Assembly (NCBI RefSeq): GCF_005406125.1
Contig: NZ_BIXZ01000002.1
Span: 558,001 to 622,000, forward strand
Direction: 5' to 3'
DNA: 64,000 nt
Source of the DNA: Haloarcula mannanilytica
Lineage (GTDB): Archaea; Halobacteriota; Halobacteria; Halobacteriales; Haloarculaceae
Each line of letters begins with the position of its first letter. Positions within the stretch are counted from its first letter, which is position 1. The translations under genes and the position numbers were made by a program. Below are positions 16,676-25,736 of the stretch, piece by piece. The notes under the pieces are model-generated. The model worked only from the letters and a program-made list of their open reading frames with translations, did no database searches and was not told where the DNA came from.

Positions 16676-18637
16676 ATGGCAGAATCAAAGCAAGAATCTA
16701 GTGTCGCCCACTTCGAAGTGACCAATATCGGTGGGATCGACGAGACATCCGTCGATATTCCGCCGGGCGTGACGGTCCTGACAGGCAAGAACGCGACGAA
16801 CCGGACATCGTTTCTGCAGTCTATTATGGCGGCGATGGGGAGCACGCAGGCGACGCTGAAAGGTGATGCCGACGAGGGGAGCGTTACCCTCACGTACGGG
16901 GATGAAATATACGAACGGACGCTCACGCGAGCGGGGGATGCCGTCCAGTTCAACGGTGAGGGCTATCTCGACGACCCTGAAGTCGCCGACCTGTTCGCGT
17001 TCCTGCTCGAAACCAACGAGGCGCGCCGCTCCGTGGCACGGGGCGACGACCTCCGTGAGATCATCATGCGCCCGGTCGACATCGACGCCATCCGCTCGGA
17101 GGTAGAACAGCTAGAAGCCGAGAAAGGCGACATCAACGATGAACTCGCCACTATCGAGTCCCGCCAGCGCGACCTCCCCGACCTCGAACAGCGCCGGACC
17201 GAACTCCGCGAGCAAATCGAGGAGAAACGCGATGAACTGGCCGAGCGCGAAGAGGAGATCGACAACAGCAGCCGGGATATCGAGGAAAGCCGCCAGGAAC
17301 AGGACGTTCTCGAAGAGAAACTCGACGAACTCCGCTCGACGCGGTCGGACCTCGAATCCGTCCGTCGGGACATCGAGGCCCAGGAGGAGAGCATCTCCTC
17401 GCTGAAACGCGAGCGATCCGATCTCAAGGACGAACTGGACGAACTGCCGGAGACGCCGATGGGCGACCAGCAGCACCTCGAAGACGAGATCGCCACCCTG
17501 CGCGACCAGCGTCAGCAACTGAACAGCGAGATATCCGACCTGCAGAGCCTCATCCAGTACAACGAGGAGCGCCTCGAAGAGGAGGACTACGATGTCATCC
17601 AGTCGCTCGAAGACGCGCCGGAGGGCTCCGATGGCGATGTCACGGAGCAACTCCTCGAAGGCGAGGACGGCGAATCCGTCGTCTGCTGGACGTGTGGCTC
17701 GACAGTCAACCGCGAGCAGATCGAAGACACCGTCGACCGCTTGCAGGACCTCCGCCGGCAGAAGGTCGAGGACCTCAACGACATCAAATCGGAACTCGAC
17801 GATCTCAAAGCCGACCAGCGCGAGGCCGAGAAAAAGCAGCGCCGCCGCGAAAACGTCGAACGGAAGATCCAGGAGACCGAAACGGAGATCGATCGCCGCG
17901 AGGAGCAGATCACCTCCCTGAAGGAGCGACGTGAGGAGCTGACCGAGGATGTCGAGTCACTGGAAGACGAGGTCGACAACCTCGAATCCGAGGACTTCGA
18001 CGAGATCCTCTCGCTGCACCGGGAGGCCAACCAGCTGGAGTTCGAGATCGACAGCCTGGAGTCGGACCTCGACGATGTGAGCGAGGAAATCGAGGAGATC
18101 GAGGAGCTGGTCGAGCAGGCCGACGACCTCCGCGAGGAGCGCGACGCACTGGTCGATGAACTCACCGACAAGCGGACGAAGATCGACCAGATCGAGGCCA
18201 ATGCCGTCGACCAGTTCAACGAACACATGGACGCCATCCTCGGTATCTTGGAGTACGAGAACCTCGAACGCATCTGGATCGAGCGCGTCGAACAGACCGT
18301 CCGGGAGGGCCGCCAGAAGGTTGACCGAACGGTGTTCGAACTCCACATCGTCCGGACCACCGAGAACGGCGCGGCCTACGAGGACACCATCGAGCACTTG
18401 AGCGAAAGCGAACGCGAAGTGACGGGGCTCATCTTCGCGCTTGCGGGCTATCTGGTGCATGACCTCCACGAGAGCGTTCCGTTCATGCTGCTTGACTCCC
18501 TGGAGGCCATCGACTCGGCGCGGATCGCCGAACTCGTCGAGTACTTCGCCGACTACGCCGAGCATCTGGTCGTCGCCCTTCTGCCGGAGGACGCCCAGGC
18601 CCTCGACGAGGACTTCAACCGCATCACCTCGATCTAA
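16676..18637 (+). CDS. Archaea-specific SMC-related protein (Sph3-like) with degenerate ATPase motifs
   Basis: The 653-residue protein has an N-terminal nucleotide-binding lobe, a long acidic coiled coil (about 135-520) interrupted by a zinc-hook-like CWTC at residues 337-340, and a C-terminal lobe. Walker A is altered: GKNATNRTS stands where GxNGSGKS/T is expected, so the lysine is an arginine. The signature is LSESEREVTG, and Walker B ends LLDSLEAID where LLDEP is usual, so the catalytic glutamate is absent. Haloferax Sph3 is a relative required with RdfA for rod shape, and the next gene here is rdfA. The role in shape is inferred from that pairing. Confidence 0.8.
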   Translation: MAESKQESSVAHFEVTNIGGIDETSVDIPPGVTVLTGKNATNRTSFLQSIMAAMGSTQATLKGDADEGSVTLTYGDEIYERTLTRAGDAVQFNGEGYLDDPEVADLFAFLLETNEARRSVARGDDLREIIMRPVDIDAIRSEVEQLEAEKGDINDELATIESRQRDLPDLEQRRTELREQIEEKRDELAEREEEIDNSSRDIEESRQEQDVLEEKLDELRSTRSDLESVRRDIEAQEESISSLKRERSDLKDELDELPETPMGDQQHLEDEIATLRDQRQQLNSEISDLQSLIQYNEERLEEEDYDVIQSLEDAPEGSDGDVTEQLLEGEDGESVVCWTCGSTVNREQIEDTVDRLQDLRRQKVEDLNDIKSELDDLKADQREAEKKQRRRENVERKIQETETEIDRREEQITSLKERREELTEDVESLEDEVDNLESEDFDEILSLHREANQLEFEIDSLESDLDDVSEEIEEIEELVEQADDLREERDALVDELTDKRTKIDQIEANAVDQFNEHMDAILGILEYENLERIWIERVEQTVREGRQKVDRTVFELHIVRTTENGAAYEDTIEHLSESEREVTGLIFALAGYLVHDLHESVPFMLLDSLEAIDSARIAELVEYFADYAEHLVVALLPEDAQALDEDFNRITSI

Positions 18638-18682
18638 CCCCAGTAGTCTTTTACTCCCGGTTACCGTACGTGGGGACAACAG

Positions 18683-19300
18683 ATGGCGAATACGACAGAC
18701 GGTCGGCCGTCGAGCAAGGTCGCTCGACTCATCGACGAGTACGAACTCGATGGACTCGGTGCGGAGATGGAGGCTCGCTGGACCGGTGACGGCGAAGAGC
18801 GCATGAGCCTCCGGGACCTCGCGGAGTTTTTCAACAAACGCTTGCTGGAACGCGCGCTGGTCGATGCCGGCCTGAGCGCGCTCGAAAGCGACGTGGAATC
18901 GACCTACGAGAACCTCACCGGCGACGACATCAGTACCGGTGTTCGGACGGACACCGTCAACCGACTCGAACGCAACGGTATCGACGTGGATAGCCTCGAA
19001 ACCGATTTCGTCACGTACCAGGCGATCCGGTCGTATCTGAAGGAGTGGCGCGGCGCGGAATACCAGGGGTTATCCGACGACGAGAAAATCGAGAAGGACC
19101 TCGAAAGCATTCAGCGCCTACTGACGCGGACGCTGTCAGTCACCGACCAGCGCATCGAGAAACTGCGTGACACGGGCCGTATCGACATCGAGGACTTCGA
19201 AGTCTTCCTTGACGCGCAGGTGCTGTGCCAGTCCTGTGGCAGCCAGTACGCCGTCGCGGAGTTCTTCGAACAGGGCGGTTGTGAGTGCCAGCAGGACTGA
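18683..19300 (+). CDS. rdfA: Rod-determining factor RdfA
   Basis: The 205-residue protein begins MANTTDGRPSSKVARLIDEYEL and has a helical body (about 10-165) with a likely helix-turn-helix-like stretch in MSLRDLAEFFNKRLLERALV. A C-terminal zinc ribbon is formed by CQSCG and the GGCECQ tail. It matches the RdfA family, required for rod-shaped Haloferax cells and encoded beside an SMC-related gene there as here. The start lies 45 bases after the Sph3-like stop, so one transcript is likely. Haloarchaea often carry several such pairs; this may be one paralogue. Confidence 0.78.
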   Translation: MANTTDGRPSSKVARLIDEYELDGLGAEMEARWTGDGEERMSLRDLAEFFNKRLLERALVDAGLSALESDVESTYENLTGDDISTGVRTDTVNRLERNGIDVDSLETDFVTYQAIRSYLKEWRGAEYQGLSDDEKIEKDLESIQRLLTRTLSVTDQRIEKLRDTGRIDIEDFEVFLDAQVLCQSCGSQYAVAEFFEQGGCECQQD

Positions 19301-19381
19301 TAGTGATTATTGGAGCGATTTACTGGGACGCGCCGACCCCAGAGACGGCGCTATCCGAAAATAATCGACAATAATCACTAT
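19300..19381. repeat. 12-base perfect inverted repeat behind rdfA
   Basis: The left arm atagtgattatt (19300-19311) and right arm aataatcactat (19370-19381) are exact complements with a 58-base spacer. The left arm starts on the last base of the rdfA stop codon. It could be a bidirectional terminator, a protein-binding site or a remnant of a small mobile element; no target duplication is clear. The remaining 19382-19595 is an AT-rich leader with the 16-base motif copy B. Confidence 0.5.
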
Positions 19382-19459
19382 GAGCTGGTTGCTTTGGCTT
19401 CGACTGTAACGAAAGCGCCTGCAACAATATCGTGAGTTGAAACAATCGAATACGGTTGT

Positions 19460-19475
19460 GAAACGCAACAAAATA
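19460..19475 (+). repeat. 16-base motif, copy B
   Basis: gaaacgcaacaaaata differs from copy A at 16446-16461 by one base. It lies about 120 bases before the aminotransferase start. Confidence 0.5.
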
Positions 19476-19595
19476 TAGCTTAAACGATTCGAGACCGGTA
19501 CGATGGCAGGAATACGCAGCCGCCCCCGAAACCGCCACCCTCCCCGTTCGAAGCGTCACACAGGGCTGAAGCGTCCAGCGCTCGTGGACAGGGAT

Positions 19596-20699
19596 ATGAA
19601 CCCAGCCGAACTGCGGGCGTCGATTCCGGCGCTCGAACGGTGTACGTATTTCAACACGGGTGCGAGCGGGCCGACACCTCGCCCTGTTGTCGACGCTGCA
19701 ACGTCGTTTCTCGAACGCCACGCCTTCGACGCACCGGCCGGCGACGGTCCTTACGCGGTCGCGTGGGATGCCATCACGGCAGCCCGAGAAGTCGTCGCCG
19801 GCCACCTCGGGACCGATGCTGGCAACGTCGCGTTCACCCGTAGCACCGCCGACGGGGTCAACATGGTCGCCGGAGCCATCGACTGGCAGCCCGGCGACGT
19901 GGTCGTCCGGACCGATCTCGAACACCCCGCCGGGACGCTCCCGTGGGACCGGTTGGCCGACACCCACGATATCGAGGTCCGCGTGCTGGAGACCGACGGC
20001 GGTCGGCTCGACATGGCGGACGTGAAAGATGCCGTGGCCGACGCCAGACTGGTGGCGCTGAGTTCACTCACCTGGACCCACGGGACCAGACTCCCGGTCG
20101 CTGATGTCGTCGACATAGCGCACGACGCCGGCGCGCAGGTGCTTGTCGATGCCGTTCAGTCTGTCGGGCAACACCCCGTCGACGTGACCGAGTGGGACGC
20201 GGATTTCGTGGCCGCGGCGGGCCACAAGTGGCTGCTGGGTATCTGGGGCGGCGGGTTCCTCTACGTCGACCCGGACGCCTACGACCGACTGCGCCAGACC
20301 CGGATTGGCTACCGGAGCGTCGAGGACCCCAGTGCAGACGGGTACGAGTACTACGCTGGCGCACGCCGCTTCGAGGTCGGCACCACCTCGCCGGTTCCCT
20401 ACGTCGCGCTTGCGGAGGCCATCGAGACGGTCGAAGCTGTCGGGCTCGATACGATTCAGGCCCGCGTCGAACGGCTCACCGACCGGCTCAAGGACGGCCT
20501 CGGCGACCGATTGTTGAGTCCCCGTGAATACGAGTCGGGACTGGTGACGTTTACCGCGGATGACCCCGAGGCGACCGTCGAGCGACTCGCGGCGGAGGGA
20601 ATCGTCATCAGGTCCCTCCCCCACCCCGAGGCGGTCCGAGCATCGGTCCACGCGTTCAACACCGCCGACGACATCGACCGCCTGCTCGACGCGCTCTAG
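19596..20699 (+). CDS. Class V aminotransferase (cysteine desulfurase-like fold)
   Basis: The start at 19596 (MNPAELRASIPALERCTYFN) gives 367 residues; an open extension to 19503 is Arg/Pro-rich and unlikely. The PLP lysine lies in AAAGHKWLLGIWGGGF, with the aspartate and cofactor region VDAVQSVGQHPVD before it and TRSTADGVNMV near 80-95. The fold covers cysteine desulfurases, isopenicillin N epimerase-like and kynureninase-like enzymes, so the reaction cannot be named. No IscU/SufU gene is adjacent, and the cysteine loop of desulfurases is not evident. Confidence 0.78.
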   Translation: MNPAELRASIPALERCTYFNTGASGPTPRPVVDAATSFLERHAFDAPAGDGPYAVAWDAITAAREVVAGHLGTDAGNVAFTRSTADGVNMVAGAIDWQPGDVVVRTDLEHPAGTLPWDRLADTHDIEVRVLETDGGRLDMADVKDAVADARLVALSSLTWTHGTRLPVADVVDIAHDAGAQVLVDAVQSVGQHPVDVTEWDADFVAAAGHKWLLGIWGGGFLYVDPDAYDRLRQTRIGYRSVEDPSADGYEYYAGARRFEVGTTSPVPYVALAEAIETVEAVGLDTIQARVERLTDRLKDGLGDRLLSPREYESGLVTFTADDPEATVERLAAEGIVIRSLPHPEAVRASVHAFNTADDIDRLLDAL

Positions 20700-20778
20700 G
20701 CCCTGGCGGCGCTACTGCATCTCGGCTTCCACCCTTCGCGCCCGGACTTTCTTGCCCCGCCCGGTCGTCTCTCCTCGC

Positions 20779-22074
20779 ATGGAGACACGCCCCATCGTGA
20801 CGTGCTTCCTGCGCAGTGAGGGCGAAGTGTTGCTGTTGCGCCGGAGCAACGCGGTCGGGTCGTATCAGGGTCAGTGGGGCGGGGTCGCGGGACACGTCGC
20901 CGACGACGCCGGACGGGACCGGGACCCGGAGACGGCCGCGCGGGCCGAAATCGACGAGGAGACCGGGCTGGCCGACGCGGTCACGCTGGTCCGGCAGGGT
21001 GACCCGTTCCAGGTCGACGACGCCGATCAGGGCGTCAGGTGGGTCGTCCATCCGTTCCTGTTCGACAGTGAGGCGCGCACAGTCGAGACCAACGAGGAGG
21101 CGACCGAGGCTGTGTGGGTCCACCCGCCCGAGATACTGACTCGTGAGACAGTCCCGCGGCTGTGGACCGCCTGGGACCGCGTCCGGCCGCGGGTAGCGAC
21201 CGTCCGCGAGGACCGGACCCACGGCTCGGCGTGGCTATCGCTGCGGGCACTTGAGGTGTTGCGCGACGAGGCCGCCCTCGCGGAGGCTGGACGGACCGAC
21301 GAACTGGAGCCGGCCGAGCGGGACGGCGACGACTGGGACGCGCTCGCAGCCCTCGCCGCCACACTCCGCGAGGCACGTCCCTCGATGGTCGTCGTCGCCA
21401 ACCGCATCAACCGAGCGATGGCCGCCGTCACTGACGAATCGCCGGCGGCCGTCGAGCGGGCCGCGACTGAGGCGCTGAACCACGCGGTGACCGCCGACCG
21501 GGTCGCTGCCGCCGTCGCCGCCGAACATGTCGGCGACCGACTCGCAACGCTATCGCGCTCTGGGACGGTCCGTGTGGTGGTTGAGGCCGCCGCGCCCGAG
21601 GCCGTCCTCGTCGCCGAGTCGAGACCCGGCGGTGAAGGGGTCAGCGTCGCCGAGACCGTTGCCGACAGCGCGGCGGTGACGCTGACGACCGACACAGCCT
21701 TCGGCCACGAACTGGACGCATGGAGCGCCGACACGCTGGTCGTCGGGGCCGACCGCGTTCTGCCGGACGGTCGCGTAGTCAACAAAGTCGGTACCCGCTC
21801 GGCAGCGCTATCGGCGGCCGCCGCGGACGTGGACTCCTACGCGGTGTGTGCCACAGACAAAATCGCGCCACATGCCGAGTGGGACCGAGAGGAACGGAAC
21901 TCTCGGGAGGTGTACGACGGTGACGCCGACCTGGCCGTCGAGAATCCCACCTTCGACCTGACGCCCGCGTCGGCGGTGACGGTCGTCACCGAACGCGGTG
22001 TGCTAGGGACCGACGAAATCAGGGAGATAGCTGACGCACACCGGGAGCGGGCCGGGTGGGCTGACGGTGGCTAA
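20779..22074 (+). CDS. NUDIX hydrolase fused to an eIF2B-like domain
   Basis: From the ATG at 20779 the protein has 431 residues. The first about 145 form a NUDIX domain with the box GHVADDAGRDRDPETAARA followed by EIDEETGL. The rest is an eIF2B/ribose-1,5-bisphosphate isomerase-like domain: LAATLREARPSMVVVANRIN, DTLVVGADRVLPDGRVVNKVGT and the signature NPTFDLTPA near residue 392. Such domains bind phosphosugars or nucleotides in archaeal AMP recycling and methionine salvage. The fusion suggests hydrolysis of a nucleotide-linked sugar followed by isomerisation of the product; that reaction is an inference. Confidence 0.8.
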   Translation: METRPIVTCFLRSEGEVLLLRRSNAVGSYQGQWGGVAGHVADDAGRDRDPETAARAEIDEETGLADAVTLVRQGDPFQVDDADQGVRWVVHPFLFDSEARTVETNEEATEAVWVHPPEILTRETVPRLWTAWDRVRPRVATVREDRTHGSAWLSLRALEVLRDEAALAEAGRTDELEPAERDGDDWDALAALAATLREARPSMVVVANRINRAMAAVTDESPAAVERAATEALNHAVTADRVAAAVAAEHVGDRLATLSRSGTVRVVVEAAAPEAVLVAESRPGGEGVSVAETVADSAAVTLTTDTAFGHELDAWSADTLVVGADRVLPDGRVVNKVGTRSAALSAAAADVDSYAVCATDKIAPHAEWDREERNSREVYDGDADLAVENPTFDLTPASAVTVVTERGVLGTDEIREIADAHRERAGWADGG

Positions 22075-22092
22075 TGGACGATATTCAGGCGC

Positions 22093-22839
22093 TCACTGCT
22101 CGTCTAACACGACCGGCACGCCGGCTTCGGCCACGTCGGCGGCGAACTCGCGGGAGTCGGCTTCGAGATTCGAGAAGGTGTTGTAGTGGACCGGCAACAC
22201 GAGGTCCGGGTCGATAGTCGCGGCGAGACTGGCGGCCTCGTGGCGGTCCATCGTCGCCCGCGGGCCGATGGGCGGACACAGTAGCGACACCTCAAGCGTC
22301 CGATGGCCCGGTAGCACATCTGAATCGCCCGGATAGAACGCCCGGGTTCCCTCGACAGCGACCATGAAGCCACAGCCAAAGCCCTCCGGGTGATAGGGCG
22401 TGCCGTCGTCGAGCGTGTGCGGGCCGTCCGGCTCGTTGTATGCCGGCGTCGACCAGATCGGAACGTCCTTGATCGTCGTTTGCGATTTCATACCGACCTC
22501 AACCACGTCGTAGGGCAGCGAGGACAGCGGCGGGAGGTCCCGGTCGCCGACGCGCTCGTCGATGCCTTCGTAGGCGACGATTGTCGCGTCCTCGCTCGCG
22601 ACGCGTTCGATACCGTCCGGGTCGTAGTGGTGGACGTGGGTCACACAGACGATGTCCCCGTCTTCTTCGCGGTAGTCGCTACTTGGTGGATGGCCGATAC
22701 CATCTGTGTGGGGCTCCCACTCGCCGGTGAGCACGCCGTACCGGCCCGGATCGACGTACACCACCGTGTCGTCGCCGGCGAATCGGAGCGTGGCGTACCC
22801 CAGCCAGTCGACGGTCAGCCCGTCGTGTCGAATGGTCAT
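22093..22839 (-). CDS. UlaG-like metallo-beta-lactamase fold hydrolase
   Basis: The 248-residue protein opens with DGLTVDWLGYATLRFAGD and has the metal motif THVHHYDPDG (about 67-76), with further histidines and aspartates in FYPGDSDVLPG and LPVHYNTF, as in UlaG and related MBL-fold L-ascorbate-6-phosphate lactonase-like proteins. The HxHxDH motif is altered to HVHHYD. Substrate is unknown. It lies tail-to-tail with the NUDIX fusion gene. Confidence 0.8.
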   Translation of the reverse strand: MTIRHDGLTVDWLGYATLRFAGDDTVVYVDPGRYGVLTGEWEPHTDGIGHPPSSDYREEDGDIVCVTHVHHYDPDGIERVASEDATIVAYEGIDERVGDRDLPPLSSLPYDVVEVGMKSQTTIKDVPIWSTPAYNEPDGPHTLDDGTPYHPEGFGCGFMVAVEGTRAFYPGDSDVLPGHRTLEVSLLCPPIGPRATMDRHEAASLAATIDPDLVLPVHYNTFSNLEADSREFAADVAEAGVPVVLDEQ

Positions 22840-22936
22840 TACGCACCCATACGCGCTACCCCCTGAATAAGGCCGCTACTCGCCGGCGTCGTCCCCAGTC
22901 AGAAGATATACACGACCCCTGTCCGTTTGCCTGCCC

Positions 22937-24073
22937 GTGCGAAACTTCCACATCACGACGGTCTGGGGGATTCCGATACGGGTCAACATCTCGTTGCTCG
23001 TTTTCCTGCCGGTACTGGCCTGGATTATCGGCAGCGGGACCCAGATTGAGCTGTACGCGGGCATCGTGAGCGCGCTCTCCGGTACGTCGCTCAATCTCAC
23101 GATACTGACTGCGGGCCAGACGCCGTGGGTCATCGGTACCGCCGCGGCCGTCGGTCTGTTCGTCAGCGTCGCCCTCCACGAGCTCGGCCACGCTGGGGCG
23201 GCGATGCGCTACGGGCTCGGCGTCGAGTCGATCACGCTCTGGATTCTCGGCGGCCTCGCCAGCCTCGAATCCATGCCGAAGGAGTGGAACCGAGAGCTCG
23301 TCATCGCGCTGGCCGGCCCCGCTGTGAGCGTACTGACCGGGGTCGTCTGCTACGCCGCGCTGTTTGCCTTGCCCGCGAGCGCGCAGGTGACGCTGTTCGT
23401 CGTCGGCTGGCTGGCCGTCACGAACCTCTTTCTCGCCGTGTTCAACATGCTGCCGGCGTTCCCGATGGACGGCGGCCGCGTCCTCCGGGCGTTGCTGGCG
23501 CGAAAGCGGCCCTACGCCCAGGCGACACGTATCGCTGCCAGAATCGGCACCGGCTTCGCCGTGGTGTTCGCCGTCGTCGGCGTCCTCTCGTTCAGTCCGA
23601 TGCTGCTGTTGCTGGCGCTGTTCGTCTACGGGGCCGCGTCGGGCGAGTCCCGCTCGGTCGCGCTGGCCGCCCTGCTTGAGGGGCTGACCGTCGACGATGT
23701 TGCCAGCCCCCTCGAAGCCACTATCGAGGCCGACGCCAGCGTCGAAGACCTGGTTGACCGGATGTTCGCCGACCGCCGGACGGAGTTCGCCGTCACGCGC
23801 CACGGTGACGTTGTCGGCGTCGTCACGGTCGGCGATTTCAGGGAACTCTCGAAAGCCGAACGCGAGGCCGACACCGTCGCCGACCTGATGGAGACCGATC
23901 TCCCGCGGTTCGTCTCAGACATGGCCGCCTTCGATGCGCTCGTCGAACTGGACACCGCCAGAGCCACCGCCGCGTTCGTCGACGGTCCCGAGGGGACCCG
24001 CATGGTCTCCCGGGAAGACTTCGCCAGCGCGATGGAGATGCGTCGGCTGGTCGGGTCGCCGGAACCGTTCTGA
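22937..24073 (+). CDS. Site-2 protease family intramembrane metalloprotease with CBS domains
   Basis: Starting with GTG, the 378-residue protein has about six membrane helices. The zinc motif HELGH lies at 81-85, and the second conserved segment [13 protein letters not shown] (about 171-183) supplies the third ligand. The C-terminal third (about 255-378) contains two CBS-like repeats ([14 protein letters not shown] and the degenerate second). CBS pairs bind adenosyl ligands and may gate the protease. It would cut membrane-bound regulators such as anti-sigma-like or transcription factors; no substrate is apparent. Confidence 0.86.
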   Translation: MRNFHITTVWGIPIRVNISLLVFLPVLAWIIGSGTQIELYAGIVSALSGTSLNLTILTAGQTPWVIGTAAAVGLFVSVALHELGHAGAAMRYGLGVESITLWILGGLASLESMPKEWNRELVIALAGPAVSVLTGVVCYAALFALPASAQVTLFVVGWLAVTNLFLAVFNMLPAFPMDGGRVLRALLARKRPYAQATRIAARIGTGFAVVFAVVGVLSFSPMLLLLALFVYGAASGESRSVALAALLEGLTVDDVASPLEATIEADASVEDLVDRMFADRRTEFAVTRHGDVVGVVTVGDFRELSKAEREADTVADLMETDLPRFVSDMAAFDALVELDTARATAAFVDGPEGTRMVSREDFASAMEMRRLVGSPEPF

Positions 24074-24169
24074 AACAGCGGGTACCCGCTCGGAGACGTT
24101 CACCAGTCCAGACACGGCATCGCCTGACTGTCGGTACATCCAAGAGGGGGCGACGTACAGTACAGGACA

Positions 24170-25024
24170 ATGCAATCCGGGCTCGTCGAACTGTTCGTCG
24201 ACCTGGTCGGCACTGATCCGCTCATCAACGGCCTCGTCGGCGGGGTTATCATCGCGACGATGAACCTCTTTGGCGCGTCGCTCGTGCTGGTCTGGCGCGA
24301 CCCCTCCGAGCGGGCGCTCGACACGGCGCTTGGGTTCGCCGCGGGCGTGATGCTGGCCGCCGCGTTCACGAGCCTCATCATCCCCGGCATCGAGGAGTAC
24401 TCCGGCGGCAACCCGATACCGACGCTCGTCGGCGTTGCCCTCGGTGCGCTCTTTCTCGACCGGGCGGACGGCCTCGTTCCCCACGCCCACTACCTGCTGA
24501 CCGGGAGTCGGCGGACGGACGCGGCCAACCCCGGCCAGGACCTCTCGGTGGACGAATCGAAACTGGCGGGCGTCATCCTGTTCATCCTCGCGATTACGCT
24601 ACACAACGTCCCAGAGGGGCTTGCCGTCGGCGTCGGCTTCGGCGCGGCCGCCGGCGACCCGGCCCAAATAGGTGGCGCGCTCTCGCTGATGCTCGCTATC
24701 GGCATCCAGAACATCCCCGAAGGGCTGGCCGTCTCCGTCGCGGCGATAAACGCCGGTCTGGACCGGCGACTCTATGCTGTCTTCTCCGGGATTCGCTCCG
24801 GTGTCGTGGAAATCCCCCTTGCGGTGCTTGGCGCTGTCGCCGTCGTGACCGTCGAACCACTCTTGCCCTACGCGATGGGCTTTGCGGCGGGCGCGATGCT
24901 GTTCGTGATCTCTGACGAGATAATCCCCGAGACGCACCAGCGCGGCTACGAGCGCATCGCGACGCTCGGGCTGATGGCCGGCGTCATCGTCATGCTGTAT
25001 CTGGATATCGCACTCGCGGCGTGA
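24170..25024 (+). CDS. ZIP family divalent metal transporter
   Basis: The 284-residue protein has eight predicted helices and the metal-site motifs TLHNVPEGLAVGVGF (helix IV) and GIQNIPEGLAVS (helix V), with a histidine-poor loop between. ZIP proteins bring Zn2+ or other divalent ions into the cytoplasm. It resembles the archaeal GufA-like branch. It is close behind the protease gene but with a 96-base gap, so a separate promoter is possible. Confidence 0.88.
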   Translation: MQSGLVELFVDLVGTDPLINGLVGGVIIATMNLFGASLVLVWRDPSERALDTALGFAAGVMLAAAFTSLIIPGIEEYSGGNPIPTLVGVALGALFLDRADGLVPHAHYLLTGSRRTDAANPGQDLSVDESKLAGVILFILAITLHNVPEGLAVGVGFGAAAGDPAQIGGALSLMLAIGIQNIPEGLAVSVAAINAGLDRRLYAVFSGIRSGVVEIPLAVLGAVAVVTVEPLLPYAMGFAAGAMLFVISDEIIPETHQRGYERIATLGLMAGVIVMLYLDIALAA

Positions 25025-25042
25025 GTCCCCTCGCCGTGGCTG

Positions 25043-25342
25043 TCACTCCTCGTAGGGCCAGTTCGGGTCACGGTTGATGTCCGTTGGCTCCTCGCAGTCG
25101 TCGACTTCGTCGGGGGCACAGGCCCCGTACTCGCGGAAGTTCTCTCTTGCCTCCGTCAGCGACACGTGGTTGGTATCGCTGACGAACTCCGCGTCGCCGA
25201 ACTGGACGGGGTCGTCGAGCCAGTGACACACCGGACACATCTCGTATGACCCCGGCCGGCCCTCCGGGAGCGTCTGGTAACCACAGCACGGGCAATAACC
25301 CAGTTCCCGTGCGGCTGGATTACCGGGCGTCTCGGTCGACAT
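25043..25342 (-). CDS. CPCC-type cysteine-rich protein
   Basis: From the ATG at 25342 the protein has 99 residues with CPCCGYQTL (about 17-25) and a second CPVC pair (about 37-40), then the conserved DPVQFGD, NHVSLTEARENF and a C-terminal WPYEE. It belongs to the CPCC family, whose members bind zinc through these cysteines and have no known function. A 5' extension to 25369 is possible but lacks conserved residues. Confidence 0.75.
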   Translation of the reverse strand: MSTETPGNPAARELGYCPCCGYQTLPEGRPGSYEMCPVCHWLDDPVQFGDAEFVSDTNHVSLTEARENFREYGACAPDEVDDCEEPTDINRDPNWPYEE

Positions 25343-25417
25343 ACTTCGTGGTATGCATCTGCACACCATAGAATTATCGAATGTTAGCGACGAATTAATG
25401 TCAACAAAAGTTACGGA

Positions 25418-25702
25418 CTACTCCGACTGGGCGTCCTCGACTTTTCCGGCGTACTCCTCCAGTTCGGCGGCTAATTCGCGGGCCTGGGCCGCCGACAGGG
25501 TGACTGAGTCCGCGTGTGGCTTTACCGCGTCGAGGTCAGTGTTGTCCATCTCCAGTTGGAGTTCGACGTGATCCGGGTTCTTGCGCGGCGCGGTCACGTT
25601 CAGCACGGCCAGGGCCTCCTCCTCGAAGCCGTGGCCCTCTACCTCACCGTCGAGCAGGTCGAAGGTCGTGTACGCGTTGACCTTCATGATGCGGTCGACC
25701 AT
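25418..25702 (-). CDS. Conserved small haloarchaeal protein (DUF6360-like)
   Basis: The 94-residue acidic protein (MVDRIMKVNAYTTFDLLDGE) consists of a beta-rich first half and a C-terminal helix (ARELAAELEEYAGKVEDAQ). It recalls the DUF6360 group found in haloarchaea; the label is tentative. No catalytic residues are apparent. It is convergent with none and sits 34 bases downstream of the nicotinate phosphoribosyltransferase on the same strand. Confidence 0.6.
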   Translation of the reverse strand: MVDRIMKVNAYTTFDLLDGEVEGHGFEEEALAVLNVTAPRKNPDHVELQLEMDNTDLDAVKPHADSVTLSAAQARELAAELEEYAGKVEDAQSE

Positions 25703-25736
25703 ACCGCAGTTTTGTGGGCCGGCGACTTAACGCCGG

